From contig MFSH01000017.1 in the NCBI GenBank assembly GCA_001784875.1, positions 1 through 37,341 of the forward strand: DNA of 37,341 bases. The letters are read 5' to 3'. This stretch comes from Candidatus Moranbacteria bacterium RIFOXYB1_FULL_43_19. GTDB taxonomy: Bacteria > Patescibacteriota > Minisyncoccia > Moranbacterales > UBA11712. Shown here one piece after another: positions 21,830-30,331 of the stretch. The notes under the pieces are model-generated. The model was not told the DNA's origin. It was given only the letters and a program-made list of their open reading frames with translations, and made no database searches. Numbering within the stretch: the first letter of the stretch is position 1; each line of letters starts with the position of its first letter. A program made the translations under genes and the position numbers.

Positions 21830-23659
21830 TTATTCTACTGTAACTGATTTTGCTAAATTTCTTGGTTTATCAACATCAAGTCCCCTACCCACCGCGGAAT
21901 AGTAGGCGAAAAGCTGCAGAGGAACGACCGAAAGAAGCGGCGTGAGCATTTCCAAAGTTTTGGGGATATAGATAACGTCGTCAACCATTTTTTTGATTTC
22001 CCTGTCGCCCTTGGTGGCAACGGCAATCACATGTCCGCTGCGGGCTTTCACTTCCTGAATTCCGGAAAGGGTTTTTTCATAAACGCTGTCCCGGGTCGCG
22101 ATCGCCATTGTCGGAAAATTTTTGTCAATGAGTGCAATCGGCCCGTGCTTCATTTCTCCGAAAGGATAGCCCTCGGCATGGACATAGGAAATTTCTTTGA
22201 TCTTGAGCGCCCCCTCCATGGCAATGGGAAAATTATATTTTCTGCCGAGATAAAGAAAGTTTGAATATTTCGAATATTTTCCGGCTGCTTTTTTTATTTC
22301 ATTGGCCCGCGCGAGAATGCCTTTCATGAGACGCGGAATTTCAGACAGTTCTTCGGCAATCCTTTTTCCCATCACAAATGACATTTCTCTCTGGCGGCCC
22401 AGAAACAAAGTGAGAAGAGCCAGAATAGAAAGCTGAGAGGTGAAGGCTTTGGTCGAAGCCACTCCAATTTCGGGTCCAGCGTGGTTGTATATTCCTGCGT
22501 CTGTTTCCCGGGCGATTGTCGATCCGACCACGTTCACGATCCCCAGCGTGAGCGCCCCTTTGTTTTTCGCTTCCCGGATCGCTGCCAGAGTGTCAGCCGT
22601 TTCGCCCGATTGGGAAATGGCAACAACGGCTGTTTCTTCGTCGAGAAGAGGTTTTCGGTACCGAAATTCAGAGGCATGTTCGACATCCGTCCGGATACCC
22701 GCGTATTCCTCGAGCATATATTTTCCCACCAGTCCGGCGTAGTATGAAGTCCCGCAGGAAACAATGACGATTCTTTTGAGATGACGCGTCTTTTCGGCCA
22801 CATCGCGAAGCCCCCCAAGTTTGGCAATTCCTTCCGAGACCACCAAGCGCCCCCGAATTGAGTTTTCTACCGCTTCCGGCTGCTCCATGATTTCTTTAAG
22901 CATGAAATGGGGATAGCCTTTTTTTTCAGCCTCCTCGACCGACCAGTCAATTTTCGAAATTTCTTTCTCAACTTTTTTGCGCTTAAAGTTGGTGATTTTG
23001 TGGCTCTCGCCGGTCACTTCCGCCATTTCCCCGTCGTCGAGATATATCACCCGATCCGTATACGACACAATCGGCGCGATGTCCGAAGCGATGATATACC
23101 CGTCTTCCATCACTCCCAGCACCAGCGGGCTTCCGTTCCGGGCGACAAATAACTTTTCGGGATTTTCCCGGTCGATTATGGCCAGGCCATAGGTTCCCTG
23201 GATATGGGCCAAAGTCCTCCAGACCGCCTCCTCGAGCGGAACTTGCTTTTTGTATTCTTCTACAAGATGAACCACAATTTCCGTGTCAGTCTCCGAAGAG
23301 AATTTGTGGCCCGCCTTTTCGAGATCCGCTTTCAACTCTTTATAATTCTCAATAATCCCGTTGTGGACAAGATATATTTTTTTTTGGCAGTCGCAGTGGG
23401 GATGGGCGTTTTTTTCAGAAGGCTTTCCGTGTGTTGCCCAGCGGGTATGGGCAATTCCAACGCGCCCCGCGATTTTTTTTCCGTTTATCTTGTTCTCGAG
23501 CTCAGCTACTTTTCCGACCGCTTTTTCTGCTGCAATTTTTCCTTCGTCAAGCACAGAGATTCCCGCGCTGTCATAGCCCCGGTATTCCAGCCGCTTGAGA
23601 CCGTCCATAAGGATAGGAAGGGCTTCTCTTTTCCCAATGTATCCGACAATGCCGCACAT
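21830..23659 (-). CDS. glmS: Glutamine-fructose-6-phosphate aminotransferase (isomerizing)
   Basis: GlmS makes glucosamine-6-phosphate from fructose-6-phosphate and glutamine, the first step to UDP-GlcNAc. The protein of about 609 residues begins MCGIVGYIGKREA with the N-terminal nucleophile Cys2. The class II glutaminase domain shows YRGYDSAGI and HTRWATHG. Two SIS sugar domains follow (SCGTSYYAG, SQSGETADT, SSEGIAK-like loops), and it ends DVDKPRNLAKSVTVE. An ORF extension to 23707 is encoded by repeat sequence and was discarded. The last 15 codons are unusually AT-rich compared with the rest of the gene. A second, silently diverged copy of this tail lies just downstream. It is clustered with glmM and a nucleotidyltransferase. 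Confidence 0.96.
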   Translation of the reverse strand: MCGIVGYIGKREALPILMDGLKRLEYRGYDSAGISVLDEGKIAAEKAVGKVAELENKINGKKIAGRVGIAHTRWATHGKPSEKNAHPHCDCQKKIYLVHNGIIENYKELKADLEKAGHKFSSETDTEIVVHLVEEYKKQVPLEEAVWRTLAHIQGTYGLAIIDRENPEKLFVARNGSPLVLGVMEDGYIIASDIAPIVSYTDRVIYLDDGEMAEVTGESHKITNFKRKKVEKEISKIDWSVEEAEKKGYPHFMLKEIMEQPEAVENSIRGRLVVSEGIAKLGGLRDVAEKTRHLKRIVIVSCGTSYYAGLVGKYMLEEYAGIRTDVEHASEFRYRKPLLDEETAVVAISQSGETADTLAAIREAKNKGALTLGIVNVVGSTIARETDAGIYNHAGPEIGVASTKAFTSQLSILALLTLFLGRQREMSFVMGKRIAEELSEIPRLMKGILARANEIKKAAGKYSKYSNFLYLGRKYNFPIAMEGALKIKEISYVHAEGYPFGEMKHGPIALIDKNFPTMAIATRDSVYEKTLSGIQEVKARSGHVIAVATKGDREIKKMVDDVIYIPKTLEMLTPLLSVVPLQLFAYYSAVGRGLDVDKPRNLAKSVTVE

Positions 23660-23791
23660 GATAAAAAGTTTAAAATTTAAAAATAAAAAATCAAAATGAC
23701 AATTCAAAATGCAAAATTATTTCTTTTGCATCCTTTGCGGAAATTTTTAATTTTACATTGTCATTTTGCATTTTGAGATTTATATTTTGCA
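23660..23791. repeat. Intergenic imperfect palindrome, family C copy 1
   Basis: The left arm (AAATCAAAATGACAATTC, AAAATGCAAAATT) is mirrored on the right (TTTACATTGTCATTTTGCAT). The same arms are at 35690-35820 in the atp operon. It fills the glmS-glmM junction, touching the glmS start codon. Confidence 0.85.
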
Positions 23792-25159
23792 TTAACCTAA
23801 TTTATTCCTGACAACTCCCGCAATTTTTTCCGCATATTTCTTAATCTCCCCTTCGTCCCTCCCCTCCACCATCACCCGGCAGAGGTTTTCTGTTCCGGAA
23901 TAGCGGACCAGAACCCGGCCTTCACTGCTCAATTTCCCCTCCACCTCTTCTATAATATCCCGAATTTCTGGAATTGTGTCCAGCTCTGGCTTATTTTCCA
24001 CTTCTATATTGACCAAAAGCTTTGGAAATAGGGCAATCTCTCCTGCCAGTTCTGAAAGCGGCTTTTTGAAATAACTCATCGCCGAAAAAAGCAAAAGGCC
24101 GCCCGCAATCCCGTCCCCGGTGGGGAAAAAATCGGAATAAATGATATGTCCGGATTCTTCGCCGCCCAGCACCGCGCCTTTTTTCTTCATTTCAAAAAAC
24201 ACCTGCCGGTCTCCAATGGCCGTGGCGATATGTCCAATCCCCAGCTTTTTGAGCGCGCCCACGAATCCGAGATTGCTCATAACCGTCGTCACGACCAAAT
24301 CTTTTTTGAGCCTGCCTTTTTCTTTCAAAAATTTGGCAATCACATACATCATCTGGTCGCCAGTGAGCGCGTTTCCTTTTTCGTCAACGGCAATCACTCG
24401 GTCCCCGTCTCCGTCAAAAGCCAGCCCCAGATCGGCTTTTTCTGCAACTACCTCTCTTTGTAAACTCCCTGTGTGTTGGGATCCGCAATCGTCATTGATA
24501 TTTTTTCCGTCCGGGCTCGCATGAAGCGAACTGATTTCGTTGACGACCTTTCCGAAAATATCAGAAGCGACTTCGGAGGTGGCGCCATTGGCGCAGTCTA
24601 ACACCAAAGCTAAGCTTTTTCCTTCCCCGACTGAAAGTCTGGGAATTCCCCAAATCTTGGCTTTATTCAACAAAAAAATTGCGTATTTTTCTTTTGCATC
24701 CGGCAAAATTATTTTTTTTCCTTCAGAAAAATTACTATTTTTTCTTTCAGGCGTATCCTCATTTAAAATATATCCTTCAATCTCTTTTTCTTCTTCTCTT
24801 GAGAGCTTTGTGCCGCCCTGCTTAAACGGTTTGAGGCCATTGTCCTTGAAAAGATTGTGAGAAGCTGAAATGACAATCCCCGCCCCTGCCCTTTGCTCGC
24901 TCACAAGATAGGCAATCGCCGGGGTCGGCAAAACACCCACCGTAACCGCCTCGCCTCCCACTGAAGATATTCCGGAAACAACCGCTTCTTCGAGTATCGG
25001 CCCCGACTCGCGCGGGTCTCTTCCGACAACGACGCGTGCCGGCCAGTTTCTTTTCCGGCAAAAAGAGACGACCGCTTTCCCAAATGCCGCCGCCATCTCC
25101 GGATTTATTTTTTCTCCCCCGAAAGCGTCTCTGATGCCGTCGGTGCCGAATAGTTTCAT
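23792..25159 (-). CDS. glmM: Phosphoglucosamine mutase
   Basis: GlmM converts glucosamine-6-phosphate to glucosamine-1-phosphate. The 455-residue protein has KLFGTDGIRDAFGG at the N-terminus and the phosphoserine loop VISASHNLFKDNG, with S100 as the likely phosphorylated residue. The magnesium loop is AFDGDGDRVIAVD, the sugar-binding GGEESGH is near 325, and RYSGTENLCRVMVEG is in the C-terminal phosphate-binding domain. Length and motifs are standard. The ATG at 25159 is four bases after the stop of the beta-helix protein. glmS follows after a family C palindrome. Confidence 0.96.
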   Translation of the reverse strand: MKLFGTDGIRDAFGGEKINPEMAAAFGKAVVSFCRKRNWPARVVVGRDPRESGPILEEAVVSGISSVGGEAVTVGVLPTPAIAYLVSEQRAGAGIVISASHNLFKDNGLKPFKQGGTKLSREEEKEIEGYILNEDTPERKNSNFSEGKKIILPDAKEKYAIFLLNKAKIWGIPRLSVGEGKSLALVLDCANGATSEVASDIFGKVVNEISSLHASPDGKNINDDCGSQHTGSLQREVVAEKADLGLAFDGDGDRVIAVDEKGNALTGDQMMYVIAKFLKEKGRLKKDLVVTTVMSNLGFVGALKKLGIGHIATAIGDRQVFFEMKKKGAVLGGEESGHIIYSDFFPTGDGIAGGLLLFSAMSYFKKPLSELAGEIALFPKLLVNIEVENKPELDTIPEIRDIIEEVEGKLSSEGRVLVRYSGTENLCRVMVEGRDEGEIKKYAEKIAGVVRNKLG

Positions 25160-25163
25160 AATT

Positions 25164-26135
25164 TTATATATATGAAAAATCGCCGTCCGAATTGTTTTGT
25201 ATTGTGTTTTTTTTGAGCTTCACGCATTTTTTGATGAACTGCCAGTATTTTATCTTTATTGAATTCCTGTCATACCGGGCATAGCGCACGCCATAATTTT
25301 TGTTGTTTCGGATGCTGTTTCCGGTAAGCTTCATCGTTCCGCGCTGGGAGCTGTAGACCTGGATTGTGATCCCCTGCGTGTCGTTGCTCGAAAGGCTGTT
25401 CCCTTTGATCGAAATTTTTGTTCCCGCCATCATCATCTCGATTCCGGATTCGCCGTTGCTCTTGATGTTGTTGTTCCTGACGGTTCCGCGCATGCCGGTA
25501 TGAAGATCAATTCCTTCTTCGACATTTCCCGAAATTTCGCATCCCGCTATCTCAATTTTCCGTTTATGAATGTACATCCCCCGTTTGCCGTTGTCCACGA
25601 TACTGCTATTTCTGAAAGTGAACTTGTATTTATCCGAATTTTTTGACTTGTCCACTTCTACTCCGTTGCTACCGGCCTCGCAAATTGTGCAATTGTTGAT
25701 TATAGCTTTCGACTGCTTGTCCACCTTGATATTCGTAGGGGCTTTTTCCACCGTAAGATTGCTGACCCGGCTTTTGGTCGAGCGGAAATAAATTCCATAA
25801 CTCCGTCCACTACCATCAATCGTGGTTTCATTCCGGTCTTCGCCGATGAGATCGGTATTATTTTCAAGCTCGACTTGTTCGCTGTAGGTCCCTTTTCTTA
25901 TGTAAACGTTTTTGTTTTTGTATTTTTCGCTTTTTATGTGACTCATAGCGGCACCAATGGTTTTGAAAGGATATTCTTCCGTTCCGTTTTCCTGAACTTC
26001 GGCGCTTCCCTGATCGACATAGAAATCATACGAATCTGCTTTCGCCACTGACACAGCGAACAAAAGAAAAACCGCTAGCGCTGCTCCCGGAATCAATTGG
26101 TGTTTTTTTTGTTTTATTCTGTCTTTTGATGGCAT
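25164..26135 (-). CDS. Secreted right-handed beta-helix (pectin-lyase-like) protein
   Basis: The protein of about 323 residues has a signal peptide (hydrophobic LIPGAALAVFLLFAVSVAKA, likely cleaved after AKA). A domain of repeated short beta-strands rich in Asn and Gly follows (GYNNNIKSNGESGIEMM-like turns, NNCTICEAGSNGVEVD, RNNKNYGVRYA). This pattern is typical of parallel beta-helix proteins such as polysaccharide lyases, C5-epimerases and adhesins. The early FKTIGAAMSHI stretch resembles the DUF1565 N-cap. No catalytic residues can be recognised, so an enzymatic role is open. The ATG at 26135 is preferred over an upstream TTG. The stop is four bases before glmM, so it is probably co-transcribed with the amino-sugar genes. 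Confidence 0.78.
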   Translation of the reverse strand: MPSKDRIKQKKHQLIPGAALAVFLLFAVSVAKADSYDFYVDQGSAEVQENGTEEYPFKTIGAAMSHIKSEKYKNKNVYIRKGTYSEQVELENNTDLIGEDRNETTIDGSGRSYGIYFRSTKSRVSNLTVEKAPTNIKVDKQSKAIINNCTICEAGSNGVEVDKSKNSDKYKFTFRNSSIVDNGKRGMYIHKRKIEIAGCEISGNVEEGIDLHTGMRGTVRNNNIKSNGESGIEMMMAGTKISIKGNSLSSNDTQGITIQVYSSQRGTMKLTGNSIRNNKNYGVRYARYDRNSIKIKYWQFIKKCVKLKKNTIQNNSDGDFSYI

Positions 26136-26178
26136 TCTCAATTCGCGGATTTGTGTTTACTCGCGGATTCGCATTGTA

Positions 26179-26859
26179 TTATATAAATTTCTCGATTTCC
26201 GTCTGGGCTTTTTCAAGATCTTCAGGATTGCCGACTGGAAACCAGCGAGTGGTGGGAATAACTTTCACCTTATGCTTGTCGGTCATCATGGCCAGCGTCT
26301 GCGGAAGACCAAATTCTTTTTCTGTGATTTGGACCAGGTCATAGTCGAAAAAACTTTTTTCCAAGACATAAGCGCCGATATTGGCGAGCTTGTTGTCCTT
26401 TGATTCAGGCTTTTCGATGATGTCCAGCAGATTTTTCTCTTCGTCCATTTCAAAGACTCCGAATTTTGACGGATCATTCACTTCAAAAGCCATGGCGGCC
26501 AGGTCTTCCCGGCACAGTTTTTCAAGATCACTTTTCAAAAACAAATCGTCCCCATTGATAACGAGAAATTTATCCCGAAGAATATCTCTGCAGGCATAGA
26601 TGGCGCCGCCCGTGCCGTTGAGCTCCTTTTGGACGACGTATTTTATTTTCCGGCCTTTCCACTCGTCGCCGAAATAATTTTTGATTTGGTCGGCGAGATA
26701 ATTGACGACAATTATCACCTCGTCGACAACATCCGGCAAAAAACTGATCGTCCATTCCAAAATCGGCTTGCCTTTCACAAGCAGCATTGGTTTTGGAGTT
26801 TTTAATGTGAGCGGCCGCATTCTTGTTCCCTCTCCCGCGGCCATGATGACAGCTTGCAT
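26179..26859 (-). CDS. Sugar-1-phosphate nucleotidyltransferase
   Basis: This 226-residue enzyme of the NTP-transferase family joins a nucleotide to a sugar-1-phosphate. It has the signature AAGEGTRMRPLTLKTPKPMLLVKGKPI (split by a variable linker), the metal-binding Asp in LVINGDDLF, and the sugar-site PSKFGVFE and EKPE motifs. The typical C-terminal hexapeptide-repeat domain of GlmU is absent. Because glmM and glmS lie just downstream, UDP-GlcNAc synthesis is a reasonable guess. Glucose-1-phosphate uridylyl- or thymidylyltransferase activity is equally possible. The start ATG lies next to a family A palindrome, with no Shine-Dalgarno. Confidence 0.88.
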   Translation of the reverse strand: MQAVIMAAGEGTRMRPLTLKTPKPMLLVKGKPILEWTISFLPDVVDEVIIVVNYLADQIKNYFGDEWKGRKIKYVVQKELNGTGGAIYACRDILRDKFLVINGDDLFLKSDLEKLCREDLAAMAFEVNDPSKFGVFEMDEEKNLLDIIEKPESKDNKLANIGAYVLEKSFFDYDLVQITEKEFGLPQTLAMMTDKHKVKVIPTTRWFPVGNPEDLEKAQTEIEKFI

Positions 26860-26865
26860 GATATT

Positions 26866-26990
26866 GGGTCATTGGTAACATGGTCATTGGCTGTGAGACT
26901 GGTTGTGGGTCTTTAGCCGCTAGAAAACAAATCAGTGACCCATGACTCATGACTTAACCCACTGCCGACAACCTTGTTACCAAAGACTAG
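26866..26990. repeat. Intergenic imperfect palindrome, family A copy 3
   Basis: The left arm (GGTCATTGGTAACATGG, CATTGGCTGTGAGACTGG) is inverted on the right (CCCACTGCCGACAACC, TTGTTACCAAAGACTAG). It shares arms with copies at 3531, 12863 and 36842. It separates leuS from the nucleotidyltransferase. Confidence 0.88.
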
Positions 26991-27001
26991 AAAAAAATAT
27001 A

Positions 27002-29629
27002 CTAAACAACTAAATTTATTATCCTATCTTTCACAAATATAATTTTCCGGATATTTTTGCTTTCTGTATATTTTTTAATTTTCGGACTTTCGAGCGCCCT
27101 TTTTTTCATTTCTTCCTCGCTCGCGCCCGCAGCCAATCTCAACTGGTCGCGCATCTTTCCATTTATTTGGACAACAATTATTGCCTCTTCGTCTTTTATT
27201 AGTTTTGGATCATATTTCGGCCATTTTTCGAGAAAAATCGAATTTTTGTTTCCGAGATTTTCGTGCCATATTTCCTCGCAAATATGCGGTGCAAACGGAG
27301 CAAGTAGCATTAAAAATTTTTCAAATCTCTCTCTGCTAATATTAAATTTTTCAACCTCATTTACAAAAATCATCATCTCTGAAATCGCGGTATTGAATTT
27401 TAAATTTTCGATATCTTCAGAAACTTTTTTAATAGTTTTGTTTAAGTGTTTATTGATAATTTCAATATCCGATCGACCTCTTTCTTTTTGACGATCAGTC
27501 AAATCTTCGTTTTTTAGGACAAAGGATAATTCCGATCCTCTCATTTTCTCCTTATCTTCGGTTAACCGATCGGGATAAATGTTCCAAACTTTATCAAGAA
27601 ATCTTTTTAACCCTATAATACTAGATGTGTTCCACACCTTCGAATCTTCCAGCGGTCCCATGAACATCTCATAAAGCCTGAGAACGTCCGCGCCGTATTT
27701 TTCGACAATTTCATCGGGATTGATGACATTCCCCAAAGACTTTGACATTTTCCTCCCATCTTCCGAAAGAACAATTCCCTGATGGCGCAATTTTGAAAAC
27801 GGCTCGTCAAAATCAATATAGCCGTATTTATGCAAAGCCTTCGTGAAAAACCGGGAATAGAGCAAATGCAAAACGGTGTGCTCCGCCCCGCCGATATAGA
27901 AATCGATCGGCAGCCATTTTTTCATTTCATCGCGCGCGGCGAATTCTTTTTCATTCTTTGGATCGGAAAAGCGGAAAAAATACCATGAGGAACAGACAAA
28001 TGTGTCCATCGTGTCGGTCTCGCGTTTAGCCGGCCCACCGCATTTCGGACATTTCACGTTCACGAAATCCGGATTAGTCCCCAGCGGAGATGTTCCTTTC
28101 GGGCGATAATCTTTAATCTCGGGAAGAAGAACTGGCAAGTCTTTTTCTGCGACTGGAATGATTGCGCATTCTTTACCACCTATTGTCGCCGTCTCAAAGT
28201 TCGGCTTTTCCCTTCCGAAAGTTGAACTTTCGGAATTCCTTAAAGCCAAGCTTTTGCATTTCTCGCAATAAATAATCGGGATCGGCGCGCCCCAGTAGCG
28301 CTGGCGCGAAATCAGCCAGTCCCGCAATTTGTATGTAGTTCTCTTTCCGCCCAGGTCATTTTTCTCGAGCCATTTGGCCATTTCCTCCCGCGCTTTTTGG
28401 GAAGTGAGGCCGGAGTATTTGCCAGAGCTGATCAATTCCCCATCACAAGTGAAGCATTCTGATTCGACTCGCAATTCCGTTTTGGCTCCCGCAGCAATAT
28501 CTTCCAAGTTTCTTGGTATGTTCAGAAGTTTTCCCGGCACAATCACTTTTCTAATAGGTAAATTGTGTTTTTTCGCAAACTCCCAGTCCCGCTCGTCGTG
28601 AGCCGGAACCGCCATCACAGCGCCGGTGCCGTAAGTAGAAAGAACAAAGTCGGCAATAAAAATCGGTACTTCTTCTTTTGTGAAAGGATTTATCGCTTTC
28701 AGTCCCTTAATTTCAACGCCCGTTTTTTCTTTCGCCAGATCCGTCCGCTCGAGATCGGTTTTCTTTTTTGCCTTGTTTATATATTTCTCAATTTCTTGGA
28801 AATTCGAAATTTGATCTTTCGACTCCTGGACTAGTTTGTGCTCCGGAGCAACTACACAATAAGTGCATCCAAAAATAGTATCGAGCCGCGTCGTGAAAGT
28901 TTCCAGAAAATAATTTTCCCCGACCTTAAATTTGATATTCGCGCCGACGGATTTTCCGATCCAATTTTTCTGCGCCGTTTTAGTCGACTGGGGCCAGTCA
29001 ACTTTTTCAAGACCTTCTATGAGCTTTTCTGCAAAATCAGTAATGCGGAAAAACCATTGTTCCATATCTTTTTGGACCACCTCATTTTTGCACCGTTCGC
29101 AAATTCCACCTTCTGCCTGTTCGTTCGCCAGCACCGTCTGGCATGATTCGCACCAATTCACCTTGGCTTTTTTCCGATAGGCTAATCCATTTTTATAAAA
29201 AAATAAAAAGAGCCACTGGGTCCATTTGTAATAATTTGGATCGGAGGTATCGATTTCGCGCGACCAGTCATAGGAAAGCCCGAGGCTTTTGATCTGCCCG
29301 GTGAATATTTCGATATTTTTTTTCGTCGAATCAGCGGGATGAACGCCGGATTTGATAGCAAAATTTTCAGCCGGAAGACCAAATGCGTCCCATCCCATTG
29401 GGTGCAGGACGTTTTTCCCGTTCATACGCTGGTAACGGGAATATACATCTGACGCGGTATAGCCTTCCACGTGCCCAACATGAAGACCGTCTCCTGACGG
29501 ATAGGGAAACATATCCAGGCAATAGAATTTTGGCTTTTCCGATTTTTCATCTGCCTCAAAGAGTTCTGGATGTTTCGTCCAATATTCTAGCCACTTATTC
29601 TCTATGATTTGGGGATTGTATTTTTTCAT
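27002..29629 (-). CDS. leuS: Leucine-tRNA ligase
   Basis: LeuS is the class I synthetase that charges tRNA-Leu, such as the one in this window. The 875-residue protein has the HIGH-type motif PYPSGDGLHVGHVEGY, the CP1 editing domain (TTRLDTIFGCTYCVVAPEH, GTGAVMAVPAHDERD) and the zinc-type CEKC and CPKCGG clusters. The KMSKS loop is at 627-631, and an anticodon-binding helical domain follows. Between CEKC and IPVAEKDLPVLLPE, about 30 residues (roughly 461-490) are inserted compared with common bacterial LeuS, partly encoded by a palindrome. The ATG at 29629 has no strong Shine-Dalgarno. A 200-bp leader separates it from the TrpR-like gene. Confidence 0.96.
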   Translation of the reverse strand: MKKYNPQIIENKWLEYWTKHPELFEADEKSEKPKFYCLDMFPYPSGDGLHVGHVEGYTASDVYSRYQRMNGKNVLHPMGWDAFGLPAENFAIKSGVHPADSTKKNIEIFTGQIKSLGLSYDWSREIDTSDPNYYKWTQWLFLFFYKNGLAYRKKAKVNWCESCQTVLANEQAEGGICERCKNEVVQKDMEQWFFRITDFAEKLIEGLEKVDWPQSTKTAQKNWIGKSVGANIKFKVGENYFLETFTTRLDTIFGCTYCVVAPEHKLVQESKDQISNFQEIEKYINKAKKKTDLERTDLAKEKTGVEIKGLKAINPFTKEEVPIFIADFVLSTYGTGAVMAVPAHDERDWEFAKKHNLPIRKVIVPGKLLNIPRNLEDIAAGAKTELRVESECFTCDGELISSGKYSGLTSQKAREEMAKWLEKNDLGGKRTTYKLRDWLISRQRYWGAPIPIIYCEKCKSLALRNSESSTFGREKPNFETATIGGKECAIIPVAEKDLPVLLPEIKDYRPKGTSPLGTNPDFVNVKCPKCGGPAKRETDTMDTFVCSSWYFFRFSDPKNEKEFAARDEMKKWLPIDFYIGGAEHTVLHLLYSRFFTKALHKYGYIDFDEPFSKLRHQGIVLSEDGRKMSKSLGNVINPDEIVEKYGADVLRLYEMFMGPLEDSKVWNTSSIIGLKRFLDKVWNIYPDRLTEDKEKMRGSELSFVLKNEDLTDRQKERGRSDIEIINKHLNKTIKKVSEDIENLKFNTAISEMMIFVNEVEKFNISRERFEKFLMLLAPFAPHICEEIWHENLGNKNSIFLEKWPKYDPKLIKDEEAIIVVQINGKMRDQLRLAAGASEEEMKKRALESPKIKKYTESKNIRKIIFVKDRIINLVV
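28203..28247. repeat. Palindrome inserted in frame in leuS
   Basis: The core arms TTCCGAAAGTT and AACTTTCGGAA (28213-28235, central G) are perfect. They are extended by GGCTTTTCC on one side and TTAAAGCC on the other. It encodes part of the extra LeuS segment (LALRNSESSTFGREKP) between the CEKC motif and IPVAEKDLP. Confidence 0.85.
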
Positions 29630-29831
29630 TTATCTTGCTTGCCTGCCAAAGCTTTAGCGTTGGCGGGCCATTTCTTTTCAATTTTTCGGCATTATTTTTA
29701 TCCATATTCAGACTTGCTCCCTCCTTTCACTTTAGCGAGTTTGGAGTTTTTTTTCAAGGCAAACCCAAAAACTACCCTATTTCAAAATACTCCACCCTTC
29801 TCTGTCATAATTTAAAATAATATATTTTCTT
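29630..29831. other. leuS leader region with a GC-rich hairpin
   Basis: This 200-bp gene-free interval contains a hairpin, GCCTGCCAA (29641-29649) with TTGGCGGGC (29660-29668), close to the leuS start. It also has a Shine-Dalgarno-like AAAGGAGGG on the minus strand (about 29724-29732). The latter precedes a possible 36-codon upstream frame that overlaps the leuS start, but its spacing is too long to trust. A short AGGGTGGA word recalls a T-box, yet no specifier stem or antiterminator is visible. Confidence 0.45.
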
Positions 29832-29861
29832 AGTATACAGTATACTAGTATACTGTATACT
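29832..29861. promoter_or_regulatory. 30-bp perfect palindrome at the 3' end of the TrpR-like gene (probable operator)
   Basis: AGTATACAGTATACT (29832-29846) is followed directly by its exact reverse complement. Its inner 22 bp are identical to the palindrome in the promoter of the same gene (30333-30354). It contains the stop codon of the TrpR-like gene and lies about 200 bp upstream of leuS, so it could also control leuS. Confidence 0.75.
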
Positions 29862-30294
29862 ACCGTTTTTTGTGTTCGTCGAGAAGGTTGAGAAGAAGGA
29901 AATGAAGTGGATATTTTCTTTTGACAGCCTGCCAGGAAAAAGGAGCGGCTGGCAAAGTTTGTTTTCTTTTTCTCAATTGGCCGTCTTTGAATCGGCGAAC
30001 CACTGACTTATATCCCCCAAAACCGCTATTGAGCCAGCGGTCCACATGAGAAATGGTGGATATCCCAATCTTCATTTTTCTTCTTATTTCTTCACATTTA
30101 TAACCCTCCATAAGCATTCTTGCCACATGCAAACGCCGAGAAATCATCACTACTTCGCTCAAGGTTAAAAGATCCTTGAAAAAATTTTTCGCTTCCTCCC
30201 GACTTCGAAGAAGCGATATCATTGTATAGAACTCGCCGAGATATTTTTTCTTCTCAATCTCGGTCAGTTGGCCGTATCTCACTTTCCCAGCCAT
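29860..30294 (-). CDS. TrpR/YerC-YecD family transcriptional regulator
   Basis: This 144-residue protein has a Trp-repressor-like helical fold. The FFKDLLTLSEVVMISRRLHVARMLMEGYKCEEIRRKMKIGISTISHVDRWL stretch (split over about residues 38-88) matches the conserved E..MI..R and HTH pattern of TrpR and the YerC/YecD subgroup. The GGYKSVVRRF that follows is also typical. The subgroup's ligand and targets are not established, and no trp genes are seen here. A C-terminal basic extension of about 50 residues is longer than in E. coli TrpR. A perfect palindrome overlaps its promoter, and a second copy overlaps its stop codon, so autoregulation is likely. Confidence 0.88.
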   Translation of the reverse strand: MAGKVRYGQLTEIEKKKYLGEFYTMISLLRSREEAKNFFKDLLTLSEVVMISRRLHVARMLMEGYKCEEIRRKMKIGISTISHVDRWLNSGFGGYKSVVRRFKDGQLRKRKQTLPAAPFSWQAVKRKYPLHFLLLNLLDEHKKR

Positions 30295-30331
30295 ATTTTT
30301 ATATGCTAATAATTAAATAAAAATTCCTAAC

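Noticed and set aside
28795-28830. Family D fragment inside leuS (encoding QISNF)
   Set aside because: The words resemble the repeat, but the inverted arms are not complete and the length of the protein here is close to normal.
29630-29800. T-box riboswitch or leader peptide for leuS
   Set aside because: AGGGTGGA occurs at 29798-29791, but there is no room upstream for a specifier stem and no antiterminator pair. The 36-codon frame near the start has a ribosome binding site too far from its ATG.
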